This document shows, one piece after another, positions 47,019 through 54,950 of a stretch of DNA of 64,000 nt. Within the stretch, counting starts at the first letter, position 1. Every line of letters starts with the position of its first letter. Made by a program: the position numbers and the translations under genes. Under the pieces are notes generated by a model that did no database searches, was not told where the DNA came from, and saw only the letters and a list, made by a program, of their open reading frames with translations. The DNA is from Dyadobacter flavalbus (GTDB taxonomy: Bacteria; Bacteroidota; Bacteroidia; Cytophagales; Spirosomataceae), in assembly GCF_006149045.1 (NCBI RefSeq), contig NZ_VBSN01000024.1, forward strand, positions 1 through 64,000, given 5' to 3'.

Positions 47019-48584
47019 ATGACTATAAAGATTCTTATGATACGAAAAATAGCAGTTGTGCTTGCCCTTACGCTCGGAGCCGGTGCATGTACAAAAGATT
47101 TTGAAAAAATTAACGTAAATCCTACTTCTCCTTCAGAAGTTCCGCTGGATTACTTGCTTGGACAAGCCCAGTTGCAGATTTCGGGCTCGGCGGGCGATCC
47201 GGGGTATAAAGTATGGCGCGGCAATTTCATTTACTCAGGGACTATCGTTCAGCAGCTTGCATCGGTAGATGACTACTACGCTGGTGACAAATACACTTAC
47301 AATGCAGACAACAGCGGAGCGTATTTTGCTGATTCCTATGTTAATTCAGTAAAGAGCCTTGCAGATATCATTTCACAGGCATCCGAAGATCCTGCCGATG
47401 TCAACATTCTTTCCATGGCAAGGATATTAAAGGTACTTCAAATGCATATCATTACAGATTTGTATGGCGACGTTCCTTATTCAGAAGCCGGAAAGGGATT
47501 CATCAGTCAGATCTATAAACCTAAATACGACCCGCAGCAGGCTATTTATGCCGACATGCTGAAAGAACTGGACGAAGCCGGCACTGCGCTGAATGCATCC
47601 GCTTATGTTCCTACCGCAGCCGATTTTGTGTATAAGGGCGATATTTCAAAATGGAAAAAGGCTGCCAATTCGCTTATGCTCCGCCTCGCCATGCGCATGC
47701 AGAAAGCAGATCCGGCTGCGGCTCAGACCTGGGCTAAAAAGGCAATCGACGGCGGGTTAATGGCTTCCAACGATGATACTTTCAAATTCATCCATACCGA
47801 AGGATCAACGGCCAGCCGCAACCCGAATTCCTATAACCTAGGCATTGGCCGCGGTTTGATCAAAGGTGATAATTTCCAGTGGTCGAAAACGTTGATTGAC
47901 ATGATGAAGGCCCGAAAAGATCCGCGTATCAGCATTATTTCCCAGCTTGCAAACGGCGACAAAACAGTTGCCAATCAGAAAGGTTTGCCGAATGGCCTTG
48001 ACAAAAGCAGCGGGCCAAACGGGCTGGTTACAAAAACAGGCGACGGAAATATCAAGAACTATTCCCGTCCGACCGACCTGATGTATGACGACGATGATCC
48101 GAATATTCTTCTGACTTTTGCAGAAACCAAATTCCTTACTGCCGAAGCCATTGAAAGAGGATGGGCAACAGCCGGAACTGCCAAGGATGCTTTTGAAGCT
48201 GGCCAGAAAGCGGCCGTAACGCAACTTGCTGCCTTTGATGCAACAGCGGGAGTTGTAAGTCCGGCGAATGCGCAGGCTTATGTTACTGCAAACCCGTATC
48301 CCGTAGCCGGAACGCTGGCTGATAAACTGACGCAGATCCATTCTGAAATGTTCATTCTTACCGCCTCCACTTTCAATCATTATGAAGGCTGGTCGAACTG
48401 GCGCAGAACGGGTATTCCTGCACTGACACCGACCAACTATCCGGGAAACCTGACGGGCGGCGTTATTCCGCGCAGACTTATATTTCCGATCAGCGAGCTG
48501 GCCGTTAATGAAGCCAATTACAAGGAAGGCGTTGCCAGAATGGGCAAAGATGATTTCCTGACCCGTGTCTGGTGGGACAAATAA
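47019..48584 (+). CDS. susD: SusD-like surface lipoprotein (second pair)
   Basis: The 521-residue protein has a lipoprotein signal with a lipobox GAGAC ahead of TKDFEKINVNPTSPSEVP, a start typical of the SusD-like 2 family. An alternative ATG at 47037 (MIRKIAVVLALTL) gives a more usual signal peptide. ITDLYGDVPYSEA, WKKAANSLMLRLAMRM and WSNWRRTGIPAL are the conserved blocks. It follows susC by 29 bases and ends at a terminator, so susCD is a two-gene operon. Confidence 0.94.
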   Translation: MTIKILMIRKIAVVLALTLGAGACTKDFEKINVNPTSPSEVPLDYLLGQAQLQISGSAGDPGYKVWRGNFIYSGTIVQQLASVDDYYAGDKYTYNADNSGAYFADSYVNSVKSLADIISQASEDPADVNILSMARILKVLQMHIITDLYGDVPYSEAGKGFISQIYKPKYDPQQAIYADMLKELDEAGTALNASAYVPTAADFVYKGDISKWKKAANSLMLRLAMRMQKADPAAAQTWAKKAIDGGLMASNDDTFKFIHTEGSTASRNPNSYNLGIGRGLIKGDNFQWSKTLIDMMKARKDPRISIISQLANGDKTVANQKGLPNGLDKSSGPNGLVTKTGDGNIKNYSRPTDLMYDDDDPNILLTFAETKFLTAEAIERGWATAGTAKDAFEAGQKAAVTQLAAFDATAGVVSPANAQAYVTANPYPVAGTLADKLTQIHSEMFILTASTFNHYEGWSNWRRTGIPALTPTNYPGNLTGGVIPRRLIFPISELAVNEANYKEGVARMGKDDFLTRVWWDK

Positions 48585-48607
48585 GTATAAATTAGTAGAT
48601 ATAATTC

Positions 48608-48648
48608 AAAAGGTGCCCTGAATATTTTGGGGCATCTTTTTGTTTTTT
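48608..48648 (+). terminator. terminator of the second susCD operon
   Basis: AAAAGGTGCCC pairs with GGGGCATCTTTT (one G-T pair) around a 10-base loop, followed by TTTTTGTTTTTT. Confidence 0.82.
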
Positions 48649-48652
48649 ATTC

Positions 48653-48660
48653 TAATTTTG
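48653..48660 (+). promoter_or_regulatory. -7 element of the cupin gene
   Basis: TAATTTTG matches exactly and gives a start near 48667, 29 bases before the ATG at 48696. No TTG lies at the usual distance. Confidence 0.45.
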
Positions 48661-48695
48661 AAATTCTACATTTTCACATTTGTAATACAATTGGT

Positions 48696-49211
48696 ATGAT
48701 ACAGTCATTTACAGAAACGGCCGATAAGGAAGTTGTTTTTGAAAAAGTTCAGCAGTTTATAGATGAACAGGGATTTACGGTTGTCAGTAAAGATCATTCG
48801 CGGCCTTGGGGCGGATTTTTTGTGCTCGAGGAAAGTGAAGCGCCCAAGTTCATTGCTACTTTTTTCCCGCATCTTTCCATTCAGGATTTTGCCGGCTACG
48901 AAAAACTCAGCCCGAAAATACTGGTTGTAGCGCCCAACAAGCGTTTATCATGGCAGTATCACCATCGCCGTGCTGAAATCTGGAAAGTAATCGGCGGAAA
49001 TGCAGGAATCGTGATCAGTGATACAGACGAGGAAACAGCATTGCAGCAGCTTCCGATCGGAACGGTTATCGACCTCAAAAAAGGAGAACGCCACAGGCTT
49101 GTCGGTGTGGACGAATGGGGAATTGTGGCTGAAATATGGCAGCATACCGACCCGTCCAATCCTTCGGACGAAGATGATATTGTACGCGTTCAGGATGATT
49201 TCGGAAGATAG
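48696..49211 (+). CDS. Cupin protein resembling type II mannose-6-phosphate isomerase
   Basis: From the ATG at 48696 the product has 171 residues (MIQSFTETADKEVVFEKVQ). The frame is open to 48627, but the -7 element at 48653-48660 lies inside that extension. RPWGGFFVLEES followed by LSWQYHHRRAEIWKVIGG and KKGERHRLVG gives the cupin metal ligands (two His, a Glu and a later His). The W-G-x-F-x-VL block is shared with the isomerase domain of mannose-1-phosphate guanylyltransferase fusions. A role in mannose phosphate metabolism fits its neighbours, but activity is inferred. Confidence 0.78.
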   Translation: MIQSFTETADKEVVFEKVQQFIDEQGFTVVSKDHSRPWGGFFVLEESEAPKFIATFFPHLSIQDFAGYEKLSPKILVVAPNKRLSWQYHHRRAEIWKVIGGNAGIVISDTDEETALQQLPIGTVIDLKKGERHRLVGVDEWGIVAEIWQHTDPSNPSDEDDIVRVQDDFGR

Positions 49212-49240
49212 ATTTCCGGAATGAAACGCCGTTTAAATAG

Positions 49241-49356
49241 CTGTCTCAAAAATCAGATTGCCGTTCAGAACCGGTCAGTATAAAGAAATTTGTTGACTGT
49301 AACCCATTCTGAACGCTTCGGACATGTGCCGGACTGATTTTTGAGGCAGTTTTTAT
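49241..49356 (+). terminator. large nested hairpin terminator after the cupin gene
   Basis: CTGTCTCAAAAATCAG (49241-49256) pairs with CTGATTTTTGAGGCAG (49334-49349), 15 of 16, and an inner GTTCAGAA/TTCTGAAC helix (49263-49270 with 49307-49314) closes within it. A T-rich tract (GTTTTTATTT) follows. It is much larger than an ordinary terminator. Confidence 0.65.
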
Positions 49357-49372
49357 TTAAAACTGTTTTGAT

Positions 49373-50269
49373 ATGAAATTCGGCAAAGTAGAGCATCCGG
49401 GCAATATTGATTTTACAATGCCTGCGGATTTACCCGAAAATAAAATCCTTCTGCAGAAAAAAGGACTCAAAGGCAAACCAAACGTATATGTTGGCAGCCC
49501 AAGCTGGAACCGGGCGGATCTGAAAAATTTTTATCCCAAAGGAACCCGCGATGAACTGACGTATTATGCAAGCCGTTTCAACTCCATTGAAATGAACGCT
49601 ACATTTTACTCCAACTTCACGCCTCATATCATTGAAGGCTGGCACAACAGAACACCCGCTGACTTCCGCTTTTTCCCGAAAGTTCATCAGAGTGTAAGTC
49701 ACTTTAAAAGGTTGTATGACGCCAAGGCAATAACAGATTTGTATCTGGACGGAATCGCGCATCTGCAGGAAAAACTGGGCATGCTGTTTCTTCAGCTGCC
49801 CGACAATTTCAGTCCGGCAAACTTTCAAACGCTGAAAAATTACCTGAAAGACTGGCCGTCGGGATTTCCGCTTGCCATTGAACTGAGGCATTCCGGCTGG
49901 TATGACGGCTCATGGAATACGGAACCGCTCTATGAAGTACTTGAAAACTACAACATAACGCAGCTGATTACCGACACACCGGGCCGCAGGGATGTACTGC
50001 ATATGCGGCTGAGCACGGCAAATACGTTCGTCCGGTTCAACAGCATCAATGCAGAGGCCGATTATGCAAGGCTGAACGACTGGGTAAAACGCCTGAAATC
50101 ATGGGTTGATAACGGACTCGAAAATATTTACTTCTTCGTACATCAGGACCTTGAAAAACCAATGCCTTTACTATCCGGCTATTTTATCAAAAAACTGAAT
50201 GAAGAACTGGGCACAAACCTGAAAATCCCGATCATCCAAAGTACAAACACGCAAATGGAGCTTTTTTGA
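49373..50269 (+). CDS. DUF72 family protein
   Basis: The 298-residue protein has the DUF72 TIM-barrel-like fold: VYVGSPSWNRADLKNFYP (about 38-55), YYASRFNSIEMNATFY, FRFFPKVHQSVSH, LGMLFLQLPDNFSP and IELRHSGWY. The function of the family is not established. The TGA stop (50267-50269) is followed directly by a TAGC-type repeat. It stands on the plus strand alone, after the large hairpin. Confidence 0.9.
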   Translation: MKFGKVEHPGNIDFTMPADLPENKILLQKKGLKGKPNVYVGSPSWNRADLKNFYPKGTRDELTYYASRFNSIEMNATFYSNFTPHIIEGWHNRTPADFRFFPKVHQSVSHFKRLYDAKAITDLYLDGIAHLQEKLGMLFLQLPDNFSPANFQTLKNYLKDWPSGFPLAIELRHSGWYDGSWNTEPLYEVLENYNITQLITDTPGRRDVLHMRLSTANTFVRFNSINAEADYARLNDWVKRLKSWVDNGLENIYFFVHQDLEKPMPLLSGYFIKKLNEELGTNLKIPIIQSTNTQMELF

Positions 50270-50316
50270 TTAGCTATTAGCCGCCAGCTTTTAGCGATTA
50301 GGATATTGGCTAAAAA
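50268..50316. repeat. TAGC-type repeat after the DUF72 gene
   Basis: GATTAGCTATTAGCC, CAGCTTTTAGCGATTAGG and TTGGCTAAAAACC are units of the TAGC family seen at other gene ends. It starts within the stop codon region of DUF72. Confidence 0.6.
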
Positions 50317-50325
50317 CCCAACTAC

Positions 50326-50460
50326 CCATGACGCGAAGCAAATGACAAAAATTCCAAAAACTTCACCCTTAACAATCCATGACGCGCAGCAAATGACAAA
50401 AAAACCAACCGCTAAAATCTCAGCACCCAGCAACCCATAACGCGCAGCAAATGACAAAAA
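50326..50460. repeat. three copies of a 26-base repeat
   Basis: CCATGACGCG, A or C, AGCAAATGACAAAAA occurs at 50326-50351, 50377-50402 and 50435-50460 (the last with CCATAACG). The 25- and 32-base spacers resemble each other. AACAATCCATGAC before copy 2 also occurs in the inverted array at 15339-15671, so the two loci are related. The last copy ends at the stop of the phosphodiesterase gene. Confidence 0.8.
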
Positions 50461-51414
50461 CTACTTAATTTCAAACCCAATCCCCTGTTCCGGAAAAATC
50501 AGGTTCAGTCCGAGCTTGTTTTCCGATGCGAGTTGCTCTTTGATTTTTTCTTCGCTGTTTCCTGCCGGTTTTATATGCGTGACAACGACGTTCAGATTAC
50601 GCATTTTGTCTTTGCCGGCCAGTTCAGCCAGCTTGTTCATTTCCTGCATAAACCATTTTGGAGTCAGATGCCCGAACAGCTTTTCATCCGGCTGCTCATT
50701 GGCATAGGAAACTTCCAGAAAAATCCCTTTCAGTTTTCCCGACCGGATCAGCGGAGCGGCTGCATTCCAGATTTGCTGCATATAATCCGTTTTCTCGATC
50801 TCGTCCGGGCCCGTATCGCCAAAATAGAGCACATAATTTCCGTTATTCTCAAAAAGAAAGGCCGCACTTTCACCCGGCTTTGAATGACTGAGCTTCAATG
50901 CTCTTACGGTCATTTCCGTTTGCTCAACCCTTGTATCAATTCCGGGTTTCAGGACTTTATATGTGTACTTTTTCAAAGCCGGGCTGTTTCCTTCATTTCC
51001 CATATTCGGCCAGCTTTTCCAGTTGAAATAATGATCGGTTATGGTGCGGATACAATCCGGAAAAGCATAAATATTTTTAGCCGTATCTTCCACAGAATTG
51101 ATGATCATACCGGAAATATGGTCCAGATGCGGATGTGAAATAAAATACGCCCTGATGTATTTTTTAAGAACCTCTTCGGCAGAAACCTTGAATGCACCAT
51201 TTGAAACAGCCTTTTGAATTCCTGCATTAATTGTACCCGCATCCAGACAGACATAGGCTTCGGATTGCAGCGGAGCAAGCATGTAAGCAGATAAATTCCC
51301 GTCTTCCACCCCGCCTTTTACACCAAGCGGAACTACTTTAAAGCCTTGCTGGGCAAAAGAATCAGCAACAGAAAAAAGGAATATCAATAGAAATACGGAA
51401 CTGAATCGACTCAT
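50461..51414 (-). CDS. Class II cyclic-nucleotide phosphodiesterase (metallo-beta-lactamase fold), secreted
   Basis: The 317-residue protein has a Sec signal peptide ending DSFAQQ. The metallo-beta-lactamase motif is SHPHLDHISG (near 95), with later metal ligands in FGDTGPD and THIKP. This matches class II (PDE1-like) cAMP phosphodiesterases, which cleave 3',5'-cyclic nucleotides outside or in the periplasm. Its stop codon abuts the last 26-base repeat. An alternative role as another phosphoester hydrolase cannot be ruled out. Confidence 0.82.
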   Translation of the reverse strand: MSRFSSVFLLIFLFSVADSFAQQGFKVVPLGVKGGVEDGNLSAYMLAPLQSEAYVCLDAGTINAGIQKAVSNGAFKVSAEEVLKKYIRAYFISHPHLDHISGMIINSVEDTAKNIYAFPDCIRTITDHYFNWKSWPNMGNEGNSPALKKYTYKVLKPGIDTRVEQTEMTVRALKLSHSKPGESAAFLFENNGNYVLYFGDTGPDEIEKTDYMQQIWNAAAPLIRSGKLKGIFLEVSYANEQPDEKLFGHLTPKWFMQEMNKLAELAGKDKMRNLNVVVTHIKPAGNSEEKIKEQLASENKLGLNLIFPEQGIGFEIK

Positions 51415-51508
51415 ATACGCTGAACAGATTTGGGCACGTTTGCCGGGAATGATTATTTATGATCTTAAAATTATTGTTTAATCTTTAACTGCGGGTGAAT
51501 TTTCAAAT

Positions 51509-51655
51509 ATGATCAAAAAATCGGATTTGCCCGTTAAAATGTGCCCGGTTTGCAATCGCAGTTTTACGTGGCGCAAGAAATGGGAAAAAGTGTGGGACGA
51601 AGTAAAATACTGCAGTGATAAATGCCGCTCAAATAAAAACAAAGCTGTTCAATGA
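51509..51655 (+). CDS. DUF2256 small zinc-ribbon-like protein
   Basis: The 48-residue protein is MIKKSDLPVKMCPVCNRSFT followed by WRKKWEKVWDEVKYCSDKCR and SNKNKAVQ. The two CxxC-type pairs (CPVC and CSDKC) and the WRKKWE core are the DUF2256 signature and suggest one bound zinc. Its stop overlaps the ATG of the photolyase-like gene (ATGA at 51652-51655), so the two are translationally coupled. The protein is short enough to be missed by gene callers. Its role is unknown. Confidence 0.88.
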   Translation: MIKKSDLPVKMCPVCNRSFTWRKKWEKVWDEVKYCSDKCRSNKNKAVQ

Positions 51656-53145
51656 AAGCCGTTACGTTGTTGTTCCCGCATCAGTTGTTCAAGGACAATC
51701 CCGCTGTTGATAAAGAAAGAAGCATTGTTCTCGTTGAGGAATTCCTGTTTTTTAACCAGTTCAATTTTCACAGACAAAAGCTGTTTCATCACCGCGCGTC
51801 CATGCAATGCTACAAAGCCCAGCTTGTTCAGAATAATCATCAGGTCGAATACATTGAAGCGCAAGAAGAACATGCCGACATCCGGAAGCTGATCCCGTTT
51901 CTTAAAGAAAAAGGCATTTCAGAAATTCATTATGTGGATGTGACCGACAACTGGCTGCTTAAAAGAATGAGCAACGCTGCAAAAAAAGCGGATATCACGC
52001 TCGTAGAACATGCCACGCCGATGTTCCTGAATACAAAGGAAGACCTGGAATTATATTTCATGAACAAGAAGCGATATTTCCAGGCTGATTTTTATACGGT
52101 ACAGCGCAAAAGACTGAACATTCTGCTGGATGAAAATGAGCAGCCGGAAGGTGGCAGATGGAGTTTTGATACGGAAAACAGAGTCAAATACCCGAGAAAA
52201 AAGGTACCGCCGCAAATCCGTTTTCCTGAAGAAGATGCATTTTATACCGAAGCTGTAAAATACATCGACACGCATTACAAAGACAATTACGGCCGGATTC
52301 CTGAAAATGCAAGGTTTCCGGTCAGTGCTGTGCAAAGTGAAAAATGGCTGGAACAGTTTCTTGAAAACCGTTTTGAAGAATTCGGCAGGTATGAAGATGC
52401 CATGGTGATGACCGAGCATTTCCTGCATCACGGCGTGCTTACGCCCATGCTTAATACGGGTTTGCTGACGCCGCGTTATGTCGTTAAAAAAACACTGAAG
52501 TTTGCAGCAGACAGGAATGTTCCGCTGAATTCCGTGGAAGGTTTCATCCGGCAGATTATCGGATGGCGTGAGTTCATGCGGGGCGTTTACGAAGTAAAAG
52601 GAACGGCAGAACGTACACGCAATTACTGGGGCTTTACCCGGAAAATCCCGGAAGCGTTCTGGAATGGAACAACGGGCATTGAACCTGTGGATGTTGTCAT
52701 TAAAAAAGTCCTGAAAATCGGCTATTGCCACCATATCGAGCGGCTGATGGTGCTGGGAAATTTTATGCTGCTTTGTGAATTTGATCCCGATGAGGTTTAT
52801 AAATGGTTTATGGAGCTGTTTATCGATTCGTACGACTGGGTGATGGTTCCCAACGTTTACGGCATGAGCCAGTTTGCCGACGGCGGTTTAATGGCCACCA
52901 AACCTTACATCAGCAGCAGCAATTATCTGATGAAAATGAGTGATTTCCAGAAAGGCGAATGGCAGCAGATCTGGGACGGATTGTTCTGGCGGTTTATGGA
53001 CAAACAGAGAAAGTTTTTCGGCCAGAACCCGCGTATCGGCATGCTGCTCAACACTTTCGACAATATGCCGGAAGAAAAACAGCAGGAACATCTGCTGCAT
53101 GCCGATTCATTCCTGAAAAAACTTGACAACGGGCTTGCTTTGTAA
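51652..53145 (+). CDS. Cryptochrome/photolyase-family protein of the FeS-BCP branch, cluster cysteines absent
   Basis: The 497-residue protein has the deoxyribodipyrimidine photolyase-related N-terminal domain (TLLFPHQLFKDNP) and the C-terminal FAD domain (GWREFMRGVY, YCHHIERLMVLGNFMLL, MSQFADGGLMATKPYISSSN given in parts). In the PhrB-like branch four Cys bind a 4Fe-4S cluster. Here the protein has only three cysteines (C53, C359, C376), and the segment that should carry CxxC reads MSDFQKGEWQQIWDGLFW (about 429-446). It therefore cannot bind the cluster in the usual way. Photorepair of (6-4) lesions or a light-sensing role are both possible. It is coupled to DUF2256. Confidence 0.88.
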   Translation: MKAVTLLFPHQLFKDNPAVDKERSIVLVEEFLFFNQFNFHRQKLFHHRASMQCYKAQLVQNNHQVEYIEAQEEHADIRKLIPFLKEKGISEIHYVDVTDNWLLKRMSNAAKKADITLVEHATPMFLNTKEDLELYFMNKKRYFQADFYTVQRKRLNILLDENEQPEGGRWSFDTENRVKYPRKKVPPQIRFPEEDAFYTEAVKYIDTHYKDNYGRIPENARFPVSAVQSEKWLEQFLENRFEEFGRYEDAMVMTEHFLHHGVLTPMLNTGLLTPRYVVKKTLKFAADRNVPLNSVEGFIRQIIGWREFMRGVYEVKGTAERTRNYWGFTRKIPEAFWNGTTGIEPVDVVIKKVLKIGYCHHIERLMVLGNFMLLCEFDPDEVYKWFMELFIDSYDWVMVPNVYGMSQFADGGLMATKPYISSSNYLMKMSDFQKGEWQQIWDGLFWRFMDKQRKFFGQNPRIGMLLNTFDNMPEEKQQEHLLHADSFLKKLDNGLAL

Positions 53146-53189
53146 TCCGGAAAGACGGTGTAAATTAAGTCGTTTTAAGACCATTATTT

Positions 53190-53636
53190 ATGATTCAACT
53201 TTACAGAACAAACAGTGAACATCCCGAATTTACAAGACTGACCAGCTTGCTGGACGATGCATTGTGCATGATTTATAACACCCGTAAGGAAGATTATGAA
53301 GAGTACAATCGCATTACCGGACTACCGACTGTGGTGCTTGCCATGGAAGGAAATGCTGCCGTTGCATGCGGATGCTTTAAAATTGCCGGCGATTCGACAA
53401 TAGAATTAAAGCGCATGTTTGTAGACCCGGCTTTCAGAAACAAGGGAATTGCATCGGCTATCGTCCGTGAACTTGAAAACTGGGCAAAAGAAACCGGTTA
53501 TGAACATGCGATACTGGAGACCGGGAAAGGACAGCCGGAAGCCATTGCCATGTACGGCAAACTGGGCTATTCAATTGTTGATGACAGTGATTCGGCCAGT
53601 TCAGAAAGAAGCGTGTGCATGAAAAAGAAATTGTAA
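53190..53636 (+). CDS. GNAT-family N-acetyltransferase
   Basis: The 148-residue protein has the GNAT fold with the acetyl-CoA binding motif FRNKGIASAIV (about 81-91) and a C-terminal AIAMYGKLGYSIV block. It transfers an acetyl group to an amine of unknown identity. It lies between the photolyase-like and AI-2E-type genes on the plus strand. The gap after it holds a degenerate TAGC-like sequence near 53654-53674. Confidence 0.88.
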   Translation: MIQLYRTNSEHPEFTRLTSLLDDALCMIYNTRKEDYEEYNRITGLPTVVLAMEGNAAVACGCFKIAGDSTIELKRMFVDPAFRNKGIASAIVRELENWAKETGYEHAILETGKGQPEAIAMYGKLGYSIVDDSDSASSERSVCMKKKL

Positions 53637-53715
53637 TTACAGCAATGCACCAATCAGCTGACAGCTAAAAGCCGGCACCCACTTATTCAATAAAATTTAA
53701 ACCTCAAATCAAGTA

Positions 53716-54831
53716 ATGACTTCACTGGACCCTCCTCCGTTTTATCAGAAATTCGCACTTTCATTACTTGGAATCGGCATCCTGATGCTGGGAATTTATC
53801 TCGGTCAGGATATTCTTGTTCCGCTGGCACTTGCCGGACTGATCGCTGTTTTGCTGCGGCCTGTTGAAAACATGCTGGTCCGTATCGGATTACCCAAATT
53901 AATAGCCATCAGTCTGGCGGTATTGCTTGCCGTACTCATTGTTTCCGCCATCGGTGTTTTGCTTTCCATGCAGATTTCCGATTTTTCAGAAGAACTTCCG
54001 AAACTCAAAAGAAACATCAATGATTTTTACCGGGATGCGAGGCGCTGGATCAGAAATGAATACAGCGTAAGTTACCGGCAGCAGGAACAATACCTGAAAA
54101 ATGCACAATCCAAAACACTGGAAAACTTTCAGGGCGCTGATACGCTCGGCATTGTAACCGGTCCGCTCGGAACGCTGATCCTGATTCCGATTTACACCTT
54201 TTTACTGCTGTATTACCGCACGATGCTGCTGCACTTCATGGTGGTTCTGTTTGCAGAAAAACACAAAGCGCAGGTGCTGGAAGTGCTCGCGGAAATCAAG
54301 TCGATTATCCAGAGCTATATGGTTGGATTGTTGCTGGAAACCACGGTTGTGGCAGTTCTTAATTCAGTCGGTTTGCTGATCCTGCATGTGCAGTATGCCA
54401 TTTTGCTGGGCATTATGGCCGCTATTCTGAATTTGATCCCTTATATCGGCGGACTGGTGGCTACGGCGCTGGCGGTTATGGTCACTTTCATCAGTCATCC
54501 GGAAATCAATGTTATTTTTGGCGTTGTCGGGGTTTTTATAGCCGTTCAGCTTATTGATAATAATGTTCTGGTTCCGCTTATTGTTGCCTCCAAGGTAAAA
54601 ATCAATGCGCTGGTTTCCATAGTTGGTGTTCTGGTCGGCGGCGCACTTGCAGGTTTTTCAGGAATGTTTCTGTCCATTCCGGCCATCGCAATCATGAAGG
54701 CCATTTTTGACCGGGTAGAAAACCTTAAACCATGGGGAATCTTGCTTGGCGACCAGACGCCCAAACAGGCAAGCAACGATATATTCAGGCTGGTAAAAAA
54801 GAAGAAACCAAAGCCGGAAGCGGAAGCATGA
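53716..54831 (+). CDS. AI-2E family transporter
   Basis: The 371-residue protein has about eight membrane helices with a soluble segment near 85-150 (SEELPKLKRNINDFY). ILNLIPYIGGLVATALAVMV and GALAGFSGMFLSIPAIAIMK are the conserved C-terminal blocks of the family. Members include the E. coli TqsA exporter and Na+/H+ antiporters, so the substrate cannot be assigned. A perfect palindromic terminator-like sequence follows. Confidence 0.88.
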   Translation: MTSLDPPPFYQKFALSLLGIGILMLGIYLGQDILVPLALAGLIAVLLRPVENMLVRIGLPKLIAISLAVLLAVLIVSAIGVLLSMQISDFSEELPKLKRNINDFYRDARRWIRNEYSVSYRQQEQYLKNAQSKTLENFQGADTLGIVTGPLGTLILIPIYTFLLLYYRTMLLHFMVVLFAEKHKAQVLEVLAEIKSIIQSYMVGLLLETTVVAVLNSVGLLILHVQYAILLGIMAAILNLIPYIGGLVATALAVMVTFISHPEINVIFGVVGVFIAVQLIDNNVLVPLIVASKVKINALVSIVGVLVGGALAGFSGMFLSIPAIAIMKAIFDRVENLKPWGILLGDQTPKQASNDIFRLVKKKKPKPEAEA

Positions 54832-54872
54832 GCTTTGTTGATGTAAATCTTAAAACTGTGCAGTTAATATAA

Positions 54873-54909
54873 AAATTGTCATTCTGAGCATGGCTCAGAA
54901 TGACAATTT
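54873..54909. terminator. palindromic terminator between AI-2E and AarF genes
   Basis: AAATTGTCATTCTGAGC (54873-54889) and GCTCAGAATGACAATTT (54893-54909) are a perfect 17-base inverted repeat with a 3-base loop. The minus strand gives AATTTTTAT after the stem; the plus strand lacks a strong T run. It shares GTCATTCTGA with the terminator at 29348-29390. Confidence 0.8.
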
Positions 54910-54950
54910 ATTGCAATTCACAGAATTTTCAACAGCTATAAAAAAATACT

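Noticed and set aside
50179-50457. 92-residue open frame on the minus strand with repeated FVICxASW blocks
   Set aside because: It is the translation of the 26-base repeats and the end of DUF72; the repeated blocks come from the DNA repeat, and no start signal or homology is visible.
50326-50460. Possible CRISPR array
   Set aside because: Only three copies, unequal 25- and 32-base spacers that resemble each other, imperfect repeats, and no cas genes anywhere in the window.
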